DNA of 64,000 bases from Adineta ricciae (GCA_905250025.1 CAJNOJ010000025.1:277632-341631), one strand, 5' to 3'. Numbered from the stretch's first letter, positions 47,365-60,357 are shown. Program-made: numbers and translations. Notes: generated by a model from the letters alone, not told the origin.

Positions 47365-48375
47365 TTGTATTTTGCTTCAAATCAATCTAAGAATAAGTTT
47401 ATAAACTAAATAACTACGTAAATACAGTGGAAAAAGAAAAATGACAGAGGAAGGCAGGAGGAGAAAAAGGAACTGCTATCTTTTCTCTCCATCTACTATA
47501 GAATAGAAAGATTGAGGCAAACGAGAGAAGAACGGCGAACTGTTGCACAGAGAAAATAGAGTAATAGTTGTATTTTAGATGCTTGCACGGTATCGATGGG
47601 AACGGGGTCAAACGGAATAGCATACGGCGAGAAGAAATCATCGTTTACTCTATTCTATGTTTGTTAATGTTTCCCCTTCAGCTTGAATTAATGTAATCAT
47701 GTCGCAATTTAGCCTTAAAAAGTCCAATGGTTTTAATCCTTAGGTTGTCTGGAGCATTGATGACTGAGGAGAAAACATTGTTGAAATTTTAATTATGTGT
47801 TTTGATGGAGCTGATTTTTTGTGTAATTATCTTTCGTTAATAAAAATACTCTATGCTGAACGCATTGAATATTATCGAATAGAACAAGGAGGAAATCACT
47901 GTGAGAATCGAAAACAATTGTCTGACGTTAAAACATGCAAACATCTAAAGTAGTCTATTTATTTGCTTAGTAATCGTTCTCATTCATTATTCAAAATGCT
48001 GTAAATGACGATGTGCTGCTCCTTAGACCTTGAAAATAAGAGCTCATATGGTATGTGACTATTATCATAATTCAATTACAGACGATGATTGGCACATCAG
48101 AGAAAATTTCGTTAGTATAGATGAGAATTCAACTTCGCCTGTCATGTTGAAAGGATATGGAACTAATTCAACTGAAGCGACAGGACATAAACTTAAAGTA
48201 CCGGATGAAGATATGTCATGTGAGTTCGAGTAGAACGTGAGAAATATTCTAGGAAAATATACAATTTTATTAATAGAAAGACTATACTTTCTTCTTTTCA
48301 TTTATCGCATACTATAATCATTACAGTTTTACAGGCGCATATTTAACGCAGAAAAAAAACATTATTGTCAGATTT
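47365..48375. other. Intergenic stretch with a weak open frame
   Basis: A plus-strand frame at 48030-48233 ('...DDDWHIRENFVSIDENS...') is somewhat protein-like and follows a TTACAG acceptor-like site near 48079, but no partner exon was found. No gene is called. Confidence 0.4.
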
Positions 48376-48573
48376 TTAATAATAGCTGGCTCTGTTATAA
48401 CCATGATTGTAACCATATTGAGGAGCTTGTACTCTTAGTGGTACATATTCACCGACCTTGTTGTACATTGTTGGGTAATGGTTGGCAACATTTCCAAGAA
48501 CTCTGTCGAATTTGCCATCCTCGTATGCCTCATATATCGCATAACCAATACGAGCATAAGTAAAGAAACCCAT
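48376..48573 (-). CDS. Small Tyr-rich protein (65 aa), unrecognised
   Basis: ATG at 48573 ('MGFFTYARIGYAIYEAYEDG') to the stop at 48376. The N-terminal half is amphipathic, and the C-terminal part is Tyr/Asn/Gly-rich ('QYGYNHGYNRASYY'). The composition is unlike random AT-rich frames, and there is an acceptor-like site (ATAG) just upstream of the ATG, suggesting a 5' UTR exon. No family recognised. Confidence 0.45.
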   Translation of the reverse strand: MGFFTYARIGYAIYEAYEDGKFDRVLGNVANHYPTMYNKVGEYVPLRVQAPQYGYNHGYNRASYY

Positions 48574-49180
48574 TGTAGATGATTAACTATAGAAATAACT
48601 GTGTTTGTTTGACCAATGAACGGTAGACGAGTAGTCGCAGTGAAAGCGAAGTGAAAAATGCAATATTGACTGTACCTTTCAGTAAACATATATATACAGA
48701 TACGTTCTCACTCATTATAGATACGATCGAGTAAATATACGTCACACGTAGACCAGTATCGACGAATCCTAATTACGCAAGTCAAAAACCTGACGTCACA
48801 CCTACGATTCTCGAAAAAACGTCTTTGATAATGCTAATTATTGCGTCCTATCGCTTACAGCATTCATTGACGTCGTTATAGACTTACCATTCTGAGTGAA
48901 GAGTGTGTCCTTTAAAAACACCACGCATATTTATTTGAAATTACCTGTAATAATTGCGTACTGATCAAAAACAAGTGATAAGGAAGACAGCTTTTCAACA
49001 TGAAAATTTTAACAAAGAGAGTATTGTCAGGAATTTTGCTGACGTCAGTGGCAAACATTTTTTCTGTGAGAAATAAAAGAGAATAATAATACCTCGCTAC
49101 AAGATCTATTCATAGAAAACAAGCTAATCACAACATTGAAGAAGAATAAAAGAATATTAAGAAAAACCAACTAAATATTT
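48574..49180. other. Intergenic stretch
   Basis: Contains several 'gacgtca'-like CRE-type palindromes (for example near 48791, 48870 and 49042) but no gene. Whether they are functional is unknown. Confidence 0.4.
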
Positions 49181-50796
49181 TTAAAGTCCTGGAAATTGAT
49201 TATTCCGAAATGCTTCGAAAAATAATTGATGATCACGTCTGATTTGTTCACCATAAACCTAAAGAAAACAGATTTTGTAGTTTCAATCAATAATAGAAAG
49301 TCATTGTATGTTTACCATGCCAAATTCGACCATATCTTGTATAAATTCATCGTCTTCGCCGTGAATCGCATCGCGAATCGTGTGTTCTGTATCTCTTGGT
49401 ATAACTGAAAACGGTAAATGACTCACATCTTTTGGTGTGTTCACACAGTCAGAATCGGCAACACAATGAATTTTAGCTAGAAAATAGTCTTTTCATTTCC
49501 AAAAAATCATACACAAATCCATCATACCTGTTGCTTTTCCAAGATACTGAACAACTTCGACAACTTCTTTGAAGTCTGTTACATCAGACCAATCTAAATC
49601 TTCTGAATGTGCTTCAACGGCATCAACTAAACATGGAATTGACCCTAGTGTTGTATAACCCAACCATTTCGGTGTCGACGCTTGCATTGCATATGAACAT
49701 AGAACAGTTCGTAATCCATCATGTTTGAAATATTCGTCTAAAACAGGATGTTGAACGACATATGATATAGCTGACCTTTGTGCTGGTTTCATATAAAGGA
49801 CAACATCGTTTTCTAATGTTTCGGAGCGACCTTCAATTAAGAATGAATACGAAATCTTGCCGGCTGAACCAATTCCCGGTGACGAACGTGCAACGATATC
49901 TTTAATTCTATAAGTTAATTGTCCACTGGATAAACCTCTCTCGGCTATTTTCTTATTTTCTGGTATTGTTTCTAAGTATTTTTGGAATGCTCGCATAAGA
50001 CTGTCACGTAAATTATCATCGACATCTTGAATATGTTTCGAACGTATGAATCGTCGGTCATAATTTTCAATACATGTCATGGAATCTAAATGGGCCACGT
50101 GAGATTTGATACGTGCTTCATTGAGCAATTTCTTGATTTTGCCCGAGGTATTTCTTAATGTTAATGCAAAATGATCTTTAGCATTTTTACAAAAATGATA
50201 AACTTGTTTTAAATACTCTTCAACAAATACAATGAGAATGTGCTCGATCTCTCGATCGGAAAATCCTTTCGAATAGCAAATCAAATTGATTGACGCTATT
50301 AAACGTTTCACATCCCATGTAAACGGACCAATATAACCTTCGTCGAAATCATTAACGTCAAAGTTTAGAATACCATTGCTATCTAAATAAGTACCGAAGT
50401 TCTCCGCGTGTAAATCTCCCTACACAAAACAACAACATATCGATTTGAGACGACAGAAAAAAGAAATGATCTTACATGGATGAAAACTTGTCCCGCAGCG
50501 TTGTTTCGTGCGACATATGGATCTTGATCGACTTTCAAGTCTTGATAGAATAAGACGGCTGACCCGCGATAGAAATTAAAGGGTGAGGCAGCCATCTTTC
50601 GAAAACGGGCACGAAATGCGTTGGGATTTTCTCGAATACCTGCTGCGAAGAAATGCGCGAATGTATCGATGATAAATTTCGATCGTTGTTCATTGGATTG
50701 TGCTCGAATGCGATTGATTGCCTTCTGGGGAGCAAGAACATCGTACGATAAGCGATTAGTTTGATAACGATTGGAATTTGGAATGATTCGGGACAT
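49181..50796 (-). CDS. DUF2252 family protein, bacterial-type but with introns
   Basis: Four exons: 50476-50796, 49528-50419, then about 49317-49476 and 49181-49259, giving roughly 480 residues. The hallmark of the family is present across the first junction: 'QVFIH|GDLHAENFG', followed by 'NFDVNDFDEGYIGPFTWDVKRL', which resembles the catalytic and metal-binding loops of aminoglycoside-phosphotransferase-like kinases. Later conserved segments include 'RIKDIVARSSPGIGSAGKISY' and 'YVVQHP'. DUF2252 is known mainly from bacteria, so horizontal acquisition is plausible; the introns show it is now a nuclear eukaryotic gene. The substrate is unknown. Confidence 0.8.
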
Positions 50797-51610
50797 AATT
50801 TATCGCGACGTGCGGTGTATTTTTTCTTCGACGAATCAATAGGGACTCGAAATGAATATCCCGACGACGCATATATTTTCTGCCAGTCTCTCTTCTTTCT
50901 TTATTATTTGATCAGTTAATGTTAGGTATTATTCATCAATCGTTTGTTGTCTTTTTTTGTTCGATGTCAAATAAAAAAAAGAGTGAGATTTAATATGAGT
51001 GAATATTGAGGTGTTTTCTTTCAAGAACATGCGGAATGTCGAGAAATCTCGTGTATGCTTAGCAACTATTTTTCCCTCCTTTTCTTCGAGTAACTACGAT
51101 GGAGAATAACAACAGAAAGAAATGTTCTATTAAAAGATTTCATCGAAATCTGTTATGTGATACAGAGGAAATTGATTGATGTAAAATATTTGCTTTCAAC
51201 TGGAATAAAATATGGACTAAATTAAGTTCAGTTCATAGAGGACACCATTTAAATAAATTTTCGTATTCTCCAATCTAACTGAAGTTGATCAACTTCTTTT
51301 AATTGCCGGATATTTAATACATTAATGTTTGCCTAGGAATTTTCCACGTGAGTGATCAAATAACATTTTCTCATCAATGATGCAATTCAAATAAATCTGT
51401 CTGACTTTTTCTTTTGACATCTCTTCTTAAGCTTCTTGATATTTTATTCATTGTCACTTCATTTGTTCTTAGAATATCCAGTTGAGCGTCTGGTAACATT
51501 TGAAATTATGCAGAGTGATATGTTTATTCGAAAGCGTTCGTTTTTTCTATACAACACAAAGATATATCCAATAGAAAACTAATACATAAAAATAAATAAA
51601 TAAATTTCGT
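50797..51610. other. Intergenic stretch
   Basis: Promoter region of the DUF2252 gene and 3' flank of MCM8. AT-rich; nothing else recognised. Confidence 0.5.
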
Positions 51611-54600
51611 CTAATCCACTAAAGAAACTTCATATAAATTTAAACCTTTTTTCAATAAATAACCGTGATCATTTAGTTTAGTTAATAATTCGTCGAATTT
51701 GTCCAGATTGATTTTAATATCCTAAATAGAGACACAAAAAAGATTGATTATCACTGTCGATACACAACGGCAAATTACTGTGGCGATTTGTCTTAGGTCA
51801 GCTTTTGAAAACATAGGATTTTTCTTTTTCTCACTGACACATCGAATAGCATTCATCATTTTTCTGACCTGAAATTGACATTTATTTGTTATCTAAGGAG
51901 AAAATCGATCACAAACTTCAGATGCTCGACCCATCCCGGATCCATGTTGTAATCGTGTGAAATCCAATTGACCATTTTCATCCGTATATGTATCGAGCAT
52001 ACTAGCTCGCATTATTTGAACGACTTCAATTGCATCTGATTTCGTACATTCTTCACGTAATTCGAGTTTTGCACGAGCCTAAATCATAAGAATGTATTTT
52101 GTGAAGTTGATTATTTTCGGTTTTTTCTTACTTCAGTGAGTCGCATTAATGATTCCAATTGTCGTAGGGTAATGGGAGTTGTACCGTCTCGTTGATGAGC
52201 AACACGTAATTCGAAATAGAATTTTTTCAAAATGTTGATTGCTTCACGTGTTAAACGTGGTTTTACATATCGACGAGCATAGGCAATGTACTATAAAATG
52301 AGAAGAATTTCTCTTCAGAAAAATAAACTATTTCTACTTTTTGTAAAAGACTTGGTCCTATTGGTTCGATTGTTTCACCAGATTTCAAGCGTAAATGATC
52401 AAGTAGAGAAGTATCGTTGGTCGAATTGGAATTCGCTGCCGTTGTTTCATATTGAGTTCGAGTTGAACTGACTGTAGTATTGTTATGTGATGAACGAATT
52501 GAACGATTGTGTTGAGCAAGAACATGTTCAGATAAACGATAATCAAGTTCATCATCCGCACGATCGATAAGAATGAAAACAAGGTCAAATCGACTTAAAA
52601 TCGGTCCTTTCAATCTTCAAAATGCGCAAAAGCAACATGATCCTTCCCAATCGTGCAAATTTACTTCAAATTTTCTGATACTGTTTTTCCTTTATTATAA
52701 TGTCCACCAACAGGATTTGCAGCAGCTATAACACATGTTCGTGCTGGTATACTCGCCATGATTCCACCTTTAGCAATCGATACACACTGTTGTTCCATTG
52801 CTTCAAGTAAAACTTGTTGTTGAGTAACCATCTTATCGAATTCATCGATACAACAACAACCTTGATGAGCCATAACAAGTGCACCAGCGTCCAACATCAA
52901 TTCTCCATCTTTATCTTTGTGCAACGTGACAGTCAAACCCGATTGGGTTGAACTTGTACCACAAACATAAACACCTTCAATACGTTTTCGCGAAAATAAA
53001 TTTCATTAAAAAACAAAAGAAAATGAGAGATATTACCTCGTGGTGCAACACTCACACAAGCGTGAAGCAACTGACTTTTGCCAAGACCCGGATCACCGAC
53101 AATCAATATATGTGGATCAGATCGAATAGGTATATGAGACTAAAATAAATCATTCTAGACAAGAATGAAATATTCTCTTAGTTTACTCACAGCACCATCT
53201 TCACCTCGAACTAATCCACCAAACAAAGCCATTAGAAGTGCTGCTTTAACAAGTTCATGTCCGTAGATGCTTGGACAAAGTGAATGAACCAATAATCTAG
53301 TCTTGTCCTCATCGAATCATCATCATTCTCATTTCAACTCGAACTTACTTCAAAACATTTCGTTGTTGTTGAATTTGCTGAATACCATACAAATCAAATA
53401 AAGAAAAGTCCATCGTGTTCATCAGACTATTTCCATTCATAGATCCTTCGGATGTATTCAGTCGTTGATTAACAACTGAATTAACATCAATATACACTTG
53501 TAATAAAGATTGATCCGATACTTTCCGCATTCCATCTGATCAAAATAGATAACAAAGCGATGATCACATTTTCAGATTCAAATACACTTGACATACTATT
53601 TTCATCAACCATTAATTTAACAATACCAGAAACAACGACGGCATCACCTGGTATCGCACTACTGACAAGATCGTTTGTTAATTCACATTCAATTGTCTGT
53701 GGAATTCGACCCGGTGCCTTCGATGCTTCAGAAGCAACTTCTTGCAATCTAAAAGAATCATTTATTCGAAATTTTTCTTATTGAATCGAATGAAAACATT
53801 CCAACCGAATCGTTTGCCAATCGATAATTGTTGTTAATGGATGTGAACGTTGTTGCACGAATACTCGACTTGTACAACCAGGCGTTGGACAACGTTCTGG
53901 TTCGGTATGTTTACCATTTTCACATGTGACACCAAACGTATGTCGACAAGTGGAACATTCGTATGCAAGTCGAATGACCAAACATTGTGAATTACTTACA
54001 CGAACAACAACGCCTCGAATCGAAACGAATTTACCTATACGTAAATCTAGTTGATGATATTGAAGGAAAGTCTGACTAACCGTAAGCTTGTGCTTTGACC
54101 TCTTTTAATTGAATCTGTGGTGTGAAATTGACTAGGCGAGCATGAATTATTGGTAGATCAACAAGAGGTACTGTTGGATGATGACATTCACTAGCTGCCA
54201 AACGATCTTTTTCTTCTTGTTCATCGGTCATACACTACAACCGATTCGATTTGTATTTGTAAATATTAGAAGAATGTCTTACTTGATGCATAGCTAAACC
54301 AATAAGTCGCATTGTTGTTTCATTCTGATCGGAGAAGAATAAACTCCATGTTTGCTGTTTTTCTAAAAACATCTGATCATTGAGAATTTCCGAATAACTG
54401 ATCGTAAATGACTGTTTCTGTTCGATAGCAGCCTAGAAGAAAACTTCAACTGATGAATTCAGAATATCAATATGAAAACTTACATAATCGTATAAATCTC
54501 TCGTATTTTTGAAATATTTTTCGAATAATTGACAAACTGACAGATAACTAAGATCAGATTCTTTATCTAAGTAAAACAATCGATAGGATTCTGTTGGTTT

Positions 54601-54959
54601 TGTTGAAAAATCTTTACCTGTATCGGGAAAATAGAGAGACCAGCCACGGTATCGTTCTGTTTGTTCAGTAATATTAATATAAGTTGCTGAATGTAAAGGA
54701 AAAGTAAGTGAATGAATGATTGAAATTAAGTTCTAAAAAGCGTACTGATCGGTGTTTGAATCACTTTCACTGGACTTGATGGAACAGCATGTGAATGATT
54801 TCGAGTTGACTCTTCGCCAGCATCCTTCGATGAATTATCATTATTTCCCTTTTTCTTTTTCCAATGTCGATTTTTGAATTTATTATATGGATTGTATCCT
54901 TTCTTTTTCGGTCCATTTTGCTGTCCTTGTTGTGGCTTTTTTTGTCCCGGAGGAGCCAT
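51611..54959 (-). CDS. MCM8: MCM8, minichromosome-maintenance-like helicase
   Basis: An AAA+ helicase that works with MCM9 in homologous recombination and fork repair. About twelve exons. Order: basic N terminus from ATG 54959 ('[16 protein letters not shown]'), OB/zinc region with 'CSTCRHTFG' and '[11 protein letters not shown]', '[16 protein letters not shown]' (nearly as in human MCM8), Walker A '[15 protein letters not shown]', Walker B 'CCIDEFDKM', sensor 1 '[20 protein letters not shown]', Arg finger 'LSRFDLVF', then '[20 protein letters not shown]' and a C-terminal winged-helix end. The GHYNK segment and the Zn region identify MCM8 rather than MCM2-7. All ATPase motifs are present. It is divergent from the gene at 55081, with only about 120 bases between start codons. 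Confidence 0.93.
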
Positions 54960-55080
54960 TACAAATGACAACAAAACTTGGTCTGAAAATACGAATATAT
55001 ATTTCACGTTAAGAGAAAGAAAAATAGACCACCATGTGCTTATGCAACACTACAAAAGATCGTTGTTTCTTGTCATAGCT

Positions 55081-56010
55081 ATGTCTAACGAACAATTTGT
55101 TCTAGGCTTCAGCGCCAAATATGAACTGAACATAAATTTTTCTTTCTTTCGAATGAATTTCTTCAATCAAAAAGTGAACAAAGACAAATCTTTCTCAGGT
55201 GTTATTCAAACATGCACACCTTGTTGTCCATTTGATACTAAAAACATCCCTCATCCACAGTTTCAATCTTTATCTAATTCGGATGCATGTTGCTTAAGTA
55301 AACTTCAAGTTAATTGCCAAATTAAAACTCGTCGAAAGAAAAAGAAACGGTATAATCCGAGCCTCTCATCCCGAAGTACAAAACAAACTGCTGCTGCTTC
55401 ATTATCATCATCAAGTCGATTAAGTCCAAATATAAAACGAAAGAAATACGATTCAACCATGAATACGAACAGTTATTATATTCATCATACTGAATCGAAT
55501 ACTCAAGTATCCTCATCGACTATTGAAGAAAGTAACTCAACTGAGCGATCACTTTCTTCGCATCGATATTACAATAAATCTTCAAGTAGAAACTTGAAAT
55601 AGATTATTTTCGCAAAGAAAATCTATTTACTTTTCACATCAGATGCTCAACAACAACAACAATCTCAAATAAATCTGACTGAGAACATTCAAGATTTAAA
55701 AGCTTCGATCAATCATCTCACACAACTCGTTTGTCATCAACAACAATCAACATCTTTTTTTGCAAAACTTCGCCGTTTGTTTTCTTTCTTCAAAAACTCA
55801 TCTCCCGATGATTCAATCGATGACGAATGTTCGCGAATTCTTGAACATTATCGCTTAACTAAACCCGAACTTCTCAACGTCTATCATTTATTCGATAAAA
55901 ACGAAACACTATTTCTTAATTGGTTGCAAACCATAATACCAAACTATTTTCATCCAGTGTTACTCAACAATGTTAAACATTTCGACTCGATATCAACTGA
56001 TAACATGTGA
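55081..56010 (+). CDS. Unrecognised two-exon gene divergent from MCM8
   Basis: Exons 55081-55585 and 55643-56010 joined by a 57-base intron (TCA A|AT GCT). The first exon is Ser/Lys/Arg-rich with a possible nuclear-localisation stretch ('KTRRKKKKRYNP') and two Cys pairs ('CTPCCP'). The second encodes a short Gln-rich coiled coil ('QINLTENIQDLKASINHL') and a folded-looking end ('LNWLQTIIPNYFHPVLL'). About 290 residues. The start is uncertain: ATGs at 55042 and 55153 are alternatives, and the frame is open further upstream across the MCM8 start. No family recognised. Confidence 0.5.
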
Positions 56011-56652
56011 TATATCGTTTCATGGTTATACTAATGCATGAAAACATTTCTTCTATTTTTTCTCATGTCGATTCTTATCTCATAAATTTTATTTCGTACG
56101 GTTGTTTATTCGAAGTTCGTTTTGATTGTAAATGATACGAATGAAATGCTTCGATTTGTCAACTTTCGTACTTCGATCAAACAATAGTGTTACGAGAAAA
56201 CTGCTCATCATGAGTGATTAAAGAAAAGTTCATTTAATAGCTTTGTTTCTACCTGACGTCCGTTCGTTAGTCCGTCAGTAACCCTTCTCTGTCTAGTTCA
56301 GCAGAATGCGAAGTAGGCAGGAAGAGAGAGAGAGAGAAAAAATGAGAAAACGAAATAGAGAGAGAGAAAGAAATTGTGTTGTTCTTCTCGTTTGCTTTGC
56401 CTGCACGTTTTTCTTTTCTCTTTTATTTCTTTCATTCTGTTGTGTGTGCGTGTGTATATCGTCGTCGTCGTTCATCCTCCACATTTACTCGAAGTATCTT
56501 TGCCTCTCTACTGGTGCTGCTATTCATTCCCCCCATCGTTGCATATTTCTCTTGCGCCGCCGCTTCTGCACCACCGACGGAGCACGCCAGTGTCCACTGC
56601 TAGTTCTAATTTACTATTCGTTGTTGTATCGAAGTAGCAACAACGAGGTGGG
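56011..56652. other. Intergenic stretch with purine- and pyrimidine-rich tracts
   Basis: GA-rich at 56321-56370 and T-rich afterwards; the overlapping open frames on both strands here come from these tracts. It probably holds the promoter and 5' UTR of the THAP-zinc-finger gene. No other gene is supported. Confidence 0.5.
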
Positions 56653-59600
56653 ATGTAAGTCATCAATGGTCGCCGTCTTGAGTTACTGTTTGATGAATGA
56701 AAACAGATATTTATTTTTGATCTTGATTTTGATTTAGGGCACATTTTAATCATAATGATCCAATATGTATTGTGCAAGGATGTCCAAATGGAATCCAATC
56801 CAATCCGTCGATACAATATTTTTCTGTTCCCGTACATCTGGGAAATATATCAGCAGCTTGGTACAAAAATATCATGCGTACAGATCTACGTCCATCTCCA
56901 ACACATCGTGTATGTGAACAACATTTCGAAGAGCCATGTTTCGATTATGTTGGAAATGGTACCAAAGTACTCAAACCGAAATCTTTACCAACATTGTTTG
57001 ATCTGGAAGTTTTCTATAAAATGATTGCTTATCAAGATAAATTACAAGAATCAAATAAAGCCATTAAGAAAACCAATATCACCTTTCATACCAGCAATCC
57101 TGATTTAGATGGACGAACGTTAGAACCTATTTTAAAGATGAATCTTGAAAGTGGCCATGTGAAGACACGTCTCGCACCAACAGCAGCAGCAAATAATAAT
57201 ACCCAAACTGAAAATTTGGATAATAAAAACCAAACATCCTTCATTGTGAATAAATCCTCCTTGACTCATGATAATGTAAGAAAGTGTGCTCTTTGCCAAC
57301 TATTGCTCAATAAATTTCTGTTTCAGTCGGAAAATAAAGCATCAAATCGTTGTCACGTGGAAGGTTGTGCTCATAATTATCTTGCTCGTCGCCATCGTGT
57401 ACAGTTATACAAAATTCCACGCGATGCAACTGTTGCACGTAAATGGCTCGATGCATGTGGTTTCGAAAATATCTCAGTATCACCATCAACTGCAACATTC
57501 AAAGTGTGTCGTGAACATTTTGGACAAAATGATTTTGAAGGACCTACTACACTACGTCCGGATGCCATACCCTCGTTTTTCACTCCCTATTCTCGTTCAT
57601 TAATCGAGAAACAAAATTTAAATGATACAAATTCTTCGACTTCATCAACTCCATCTTCATCCGCGAAACGATTTCGATCAGATATGGCAAATATTCGTGC
57701 TAAGCAAACGACACCGATGACAAACAATACTAATTCAATAAATGCTAATAAACGAACATCGTTACCTTATCGGAATAGTGTCAATAATCAATATCAAAGA
57801 CAGTATTTCCATGAGCAACAACAACAACAACAACAACAGCAGCAGCAGCAGCAACAGCTTCTTACACCATCACCGTCACGTGATAATCTTGACGAAAATC
57901 TTCGACAAGCGGCTAACGATGTGAAACAAACCATAGACGTGGATTTAAATCTGAATTGTCTCGATGATCAATTATCCGAAGCACAATTAGCACATTGTCC
58001 TGTTAAAGTAGGTTACTTTACTAGTGGAATTGTCGTTTAAAGGACATTTTTAGGCTCTGGATCGAACAGAATCAACAAATGGTATAGCACCCAAACCTCG
58101 TAATCCAGTCGGTCGCCCTCGTTTACATCCTCGATATCCTCCAACGACACCTTCGACAACAAATTCCAATTCCGCAGCACGTCGTTCAACGTATCGTCCA
58201 AACTATGCAGACGAAGATCCTGATGAATTAGATGATCTAGATGAATGGAATAACAATGAGCCTGATCAAGATGATACAGTTCGTGATCGCGATTGGATTA
58301 ATCGTCAACAGGACGATCGTTTACCTTGGTCTAAACGAACGAATTTGTCGACAAATAACTATACATCATCGTACCAACGTGGTAGCGGTGGTAATCATGC
58401 AAATTCTTATCGAAACGTGCGACAATCAGCACCTCTACAGCAACAACAGCAGCAGCAATCGCAACAACCACAACCACATCGTAATTCATTGAACAATCAA
58501 CAACGAGCGAGTCGTGGTCAGTTCTACCAAACACAATTTGTAAAGCCGGAACCAACCCGAAAAGCAACAATACCATTTCTTCAACCAGCTTTTGCTCCAA
58601 ACGCTTCAACACAATATCCTCGCGACCAACCATTGCCACGTCTCAAGCCAGGCACAGTTAGAACGCGTGGTAAATAACTTCTTTCTACTTTAAAACCTCA
58701 CAAAAAATTGCTTTGTCAATGTTTTAGAGGAGGGTTTAGAAGTCGAACTTGGTAAGTAATCTTCTTGTTGTGTGTACATCTCAATTCATACTCCTCTCTC
58801 ATACAGAACATACTTACAAGCGTGCTCTATCGAAATACTATGGTCAAAAACCCGGTCGCAACTTGCCATTATCTGATTATGGTGATTTTCGTAGTCAGGT
58901 ATCTCTTTCACTTCTAAGGAAGGAAATCGCTAACGATTCTAGTCTTTTTCTAGTGTCCAATGTGTGAAAGTCTTCTCTTTGAGAATAACATCCAATTGAT
59001 TACTCATCTCTGTCAACATCTTGACCAACAACAAAACGATGAAAATAATCGTGACGAGCACTTCCAACCAAATACCAGTTCACCTTTTGAACAAATCAAT
59101 ACGAAATGTGCACATTGTCAATCAGAATTTTCCAATCCATATTTTCTTGCTATGCACATCGACGATAAGCACATGTTAGAAATCAATGAATACCGCTGTC
59201 GAATATGTGAACAACGTCATGCATCATTATTAGAATTAGTCGCACATTTAAATCTCTGCCATTGTGGTTTAGAAATGCCGTACTCATGTAAAGTCTGCTC
59301 ATTTCGAACATCAATGCATGCCGATATGATCTATCACATTGATGAAGTTCATAAAGGAACAAGATATTTCTTTTGTCCATACTGTTTCATTGCTATTGAA
59401 TTACCATTCGTACCGAATTCGTCAACAATATTAAATGGAACATTAGCTTATAAACATTTATTACTTCATTTTAATAAAGTCGATCAAGGACGAACAACGC
59501 CATCGAAGTTTAAACATTGTAGAAAATGTGTTCTACATGTTTCATCTATGAAAGATCATTTACAACGTGATCATTTGAATATTGTCGATGGAATCAAAGC

Positions 59601-59790
59601 AACATACTACGACGAAGATGAAAATCGTAAATAAATTCACAAGATCTTTTCGTTTCTTAACTCGAATTTTTGTTTAGCAGAAAAACTCAGCGATGAAGGT
59701 GAACAATACGATGATTCCGCTATGGATACTTCATTACCAATTGATAAATCATCTGCTGCAAGATACGTGACACCGGCTAAAAGTGGTTAA
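56653..59790 (+). CDS. THAP-domain / ZNF280-POGZ-type zinc-finger protein
   Basis: A likely nuclear DNA-binding protein. The start codon seems split by an intron: AT at 56653-56654, G at 56738, then 'AHFNHNDPICIVQGCPN'. First THAP (C2CH) domain: 'CIVQGC', 'AAWYKNIMR', 'RVCEQHF', 'LKPKSLPTLF'. Second: 'CHVEGC', 'VARKWLDACGF', 'KVCREHFGQNDF', 'RPDAIPSFF'. A poly-Gln run (near 57820-57856) and acidic/Gln-rich linkers follow. About six zinc fingers end the protein: 'CPMC', 'CAHC', 'YRCRICEQRH', 'EMPYSCKVCSFRTSMHADM', 'FFCPYC' and 'CRKC'. The spacing and wording match the ZNF280/POGZ group. At least six introns, including one of 51 bases at 57276-57326 that is a multiple of three with no stop. TAA at 59788-59790 after a last exon beginning near 59682. 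Confidence 0.75.
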
Positions 59791-60357
59791 TATATATATT
59801 TTTTTGTTTTATGTACATTATTATTACTCTTTCTCTCTTCTTCTACGTTCGATGTGCGGCATCGAACACTGTTTGTGTGTTTACGCATGTGTACGGGTCT
59901 CACGACATTTATCATTTCGATTTCTTCTATGCGTCTATGCAGAATACAATGTTGTGCCTGTTCTGTCCCCTTTTTCTTCCTGTTTCTTCTTTCGATTATC
60001 ACATAGAACATTATTTGCACGGCAAATAATTTTGCTTGACAGTACAAAAGAAAGAAATGATAAAGTACAAAAAAACAAACAAACAAGTAATCAATGTACA
60101 ATAACAAGTTTTGAATGTGATAAAATCAAGAGAGAAAAAAAGCATGGATCTTCTGGAAAGAGAACTACAAATTCCAATGTAGAACTGAGCATCTGTAGGA
60201 AATCAAGCAGACTTCATAGAAAGAGAGAAAATCATCCGGTTTGGATCAACTGAGATGTCAAAGAACAAGTTAGAACTAGTTACTAAATCACCGGCGAGGA
60301 TACCATCGACTATTGATATGAATCTAAGTGAAATACTAGCTAAAGACTTTGATGGGT
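59791..60357. other. Spacer between two convergent paralogues
   Basis: The 3' flanks of the two convergent zinc-finger genes. An open frame at 59783-60253 (+) has no signature and I do not call it. Confidence 0.5.

Noticed and set aside
48030..48233. 67-codon frame that could be an exon
   Set aside because: An acceptor-like site is present but no donor or partner exon could be found.
56306..56737. Several overlapping plus- and minus-strand frames upstream of the THAP gene
   Set aside because: They arise from GA-rich and T-rich tracts and do not join the THAP exon in a sensible way.
59783..60253. 156-codon plus-strand frame between the paralogous zinc-finger genes
   Set aside because: It overlaps the end of the first gene, is rich in Phe/Cys/Ser by composition and has no motif.
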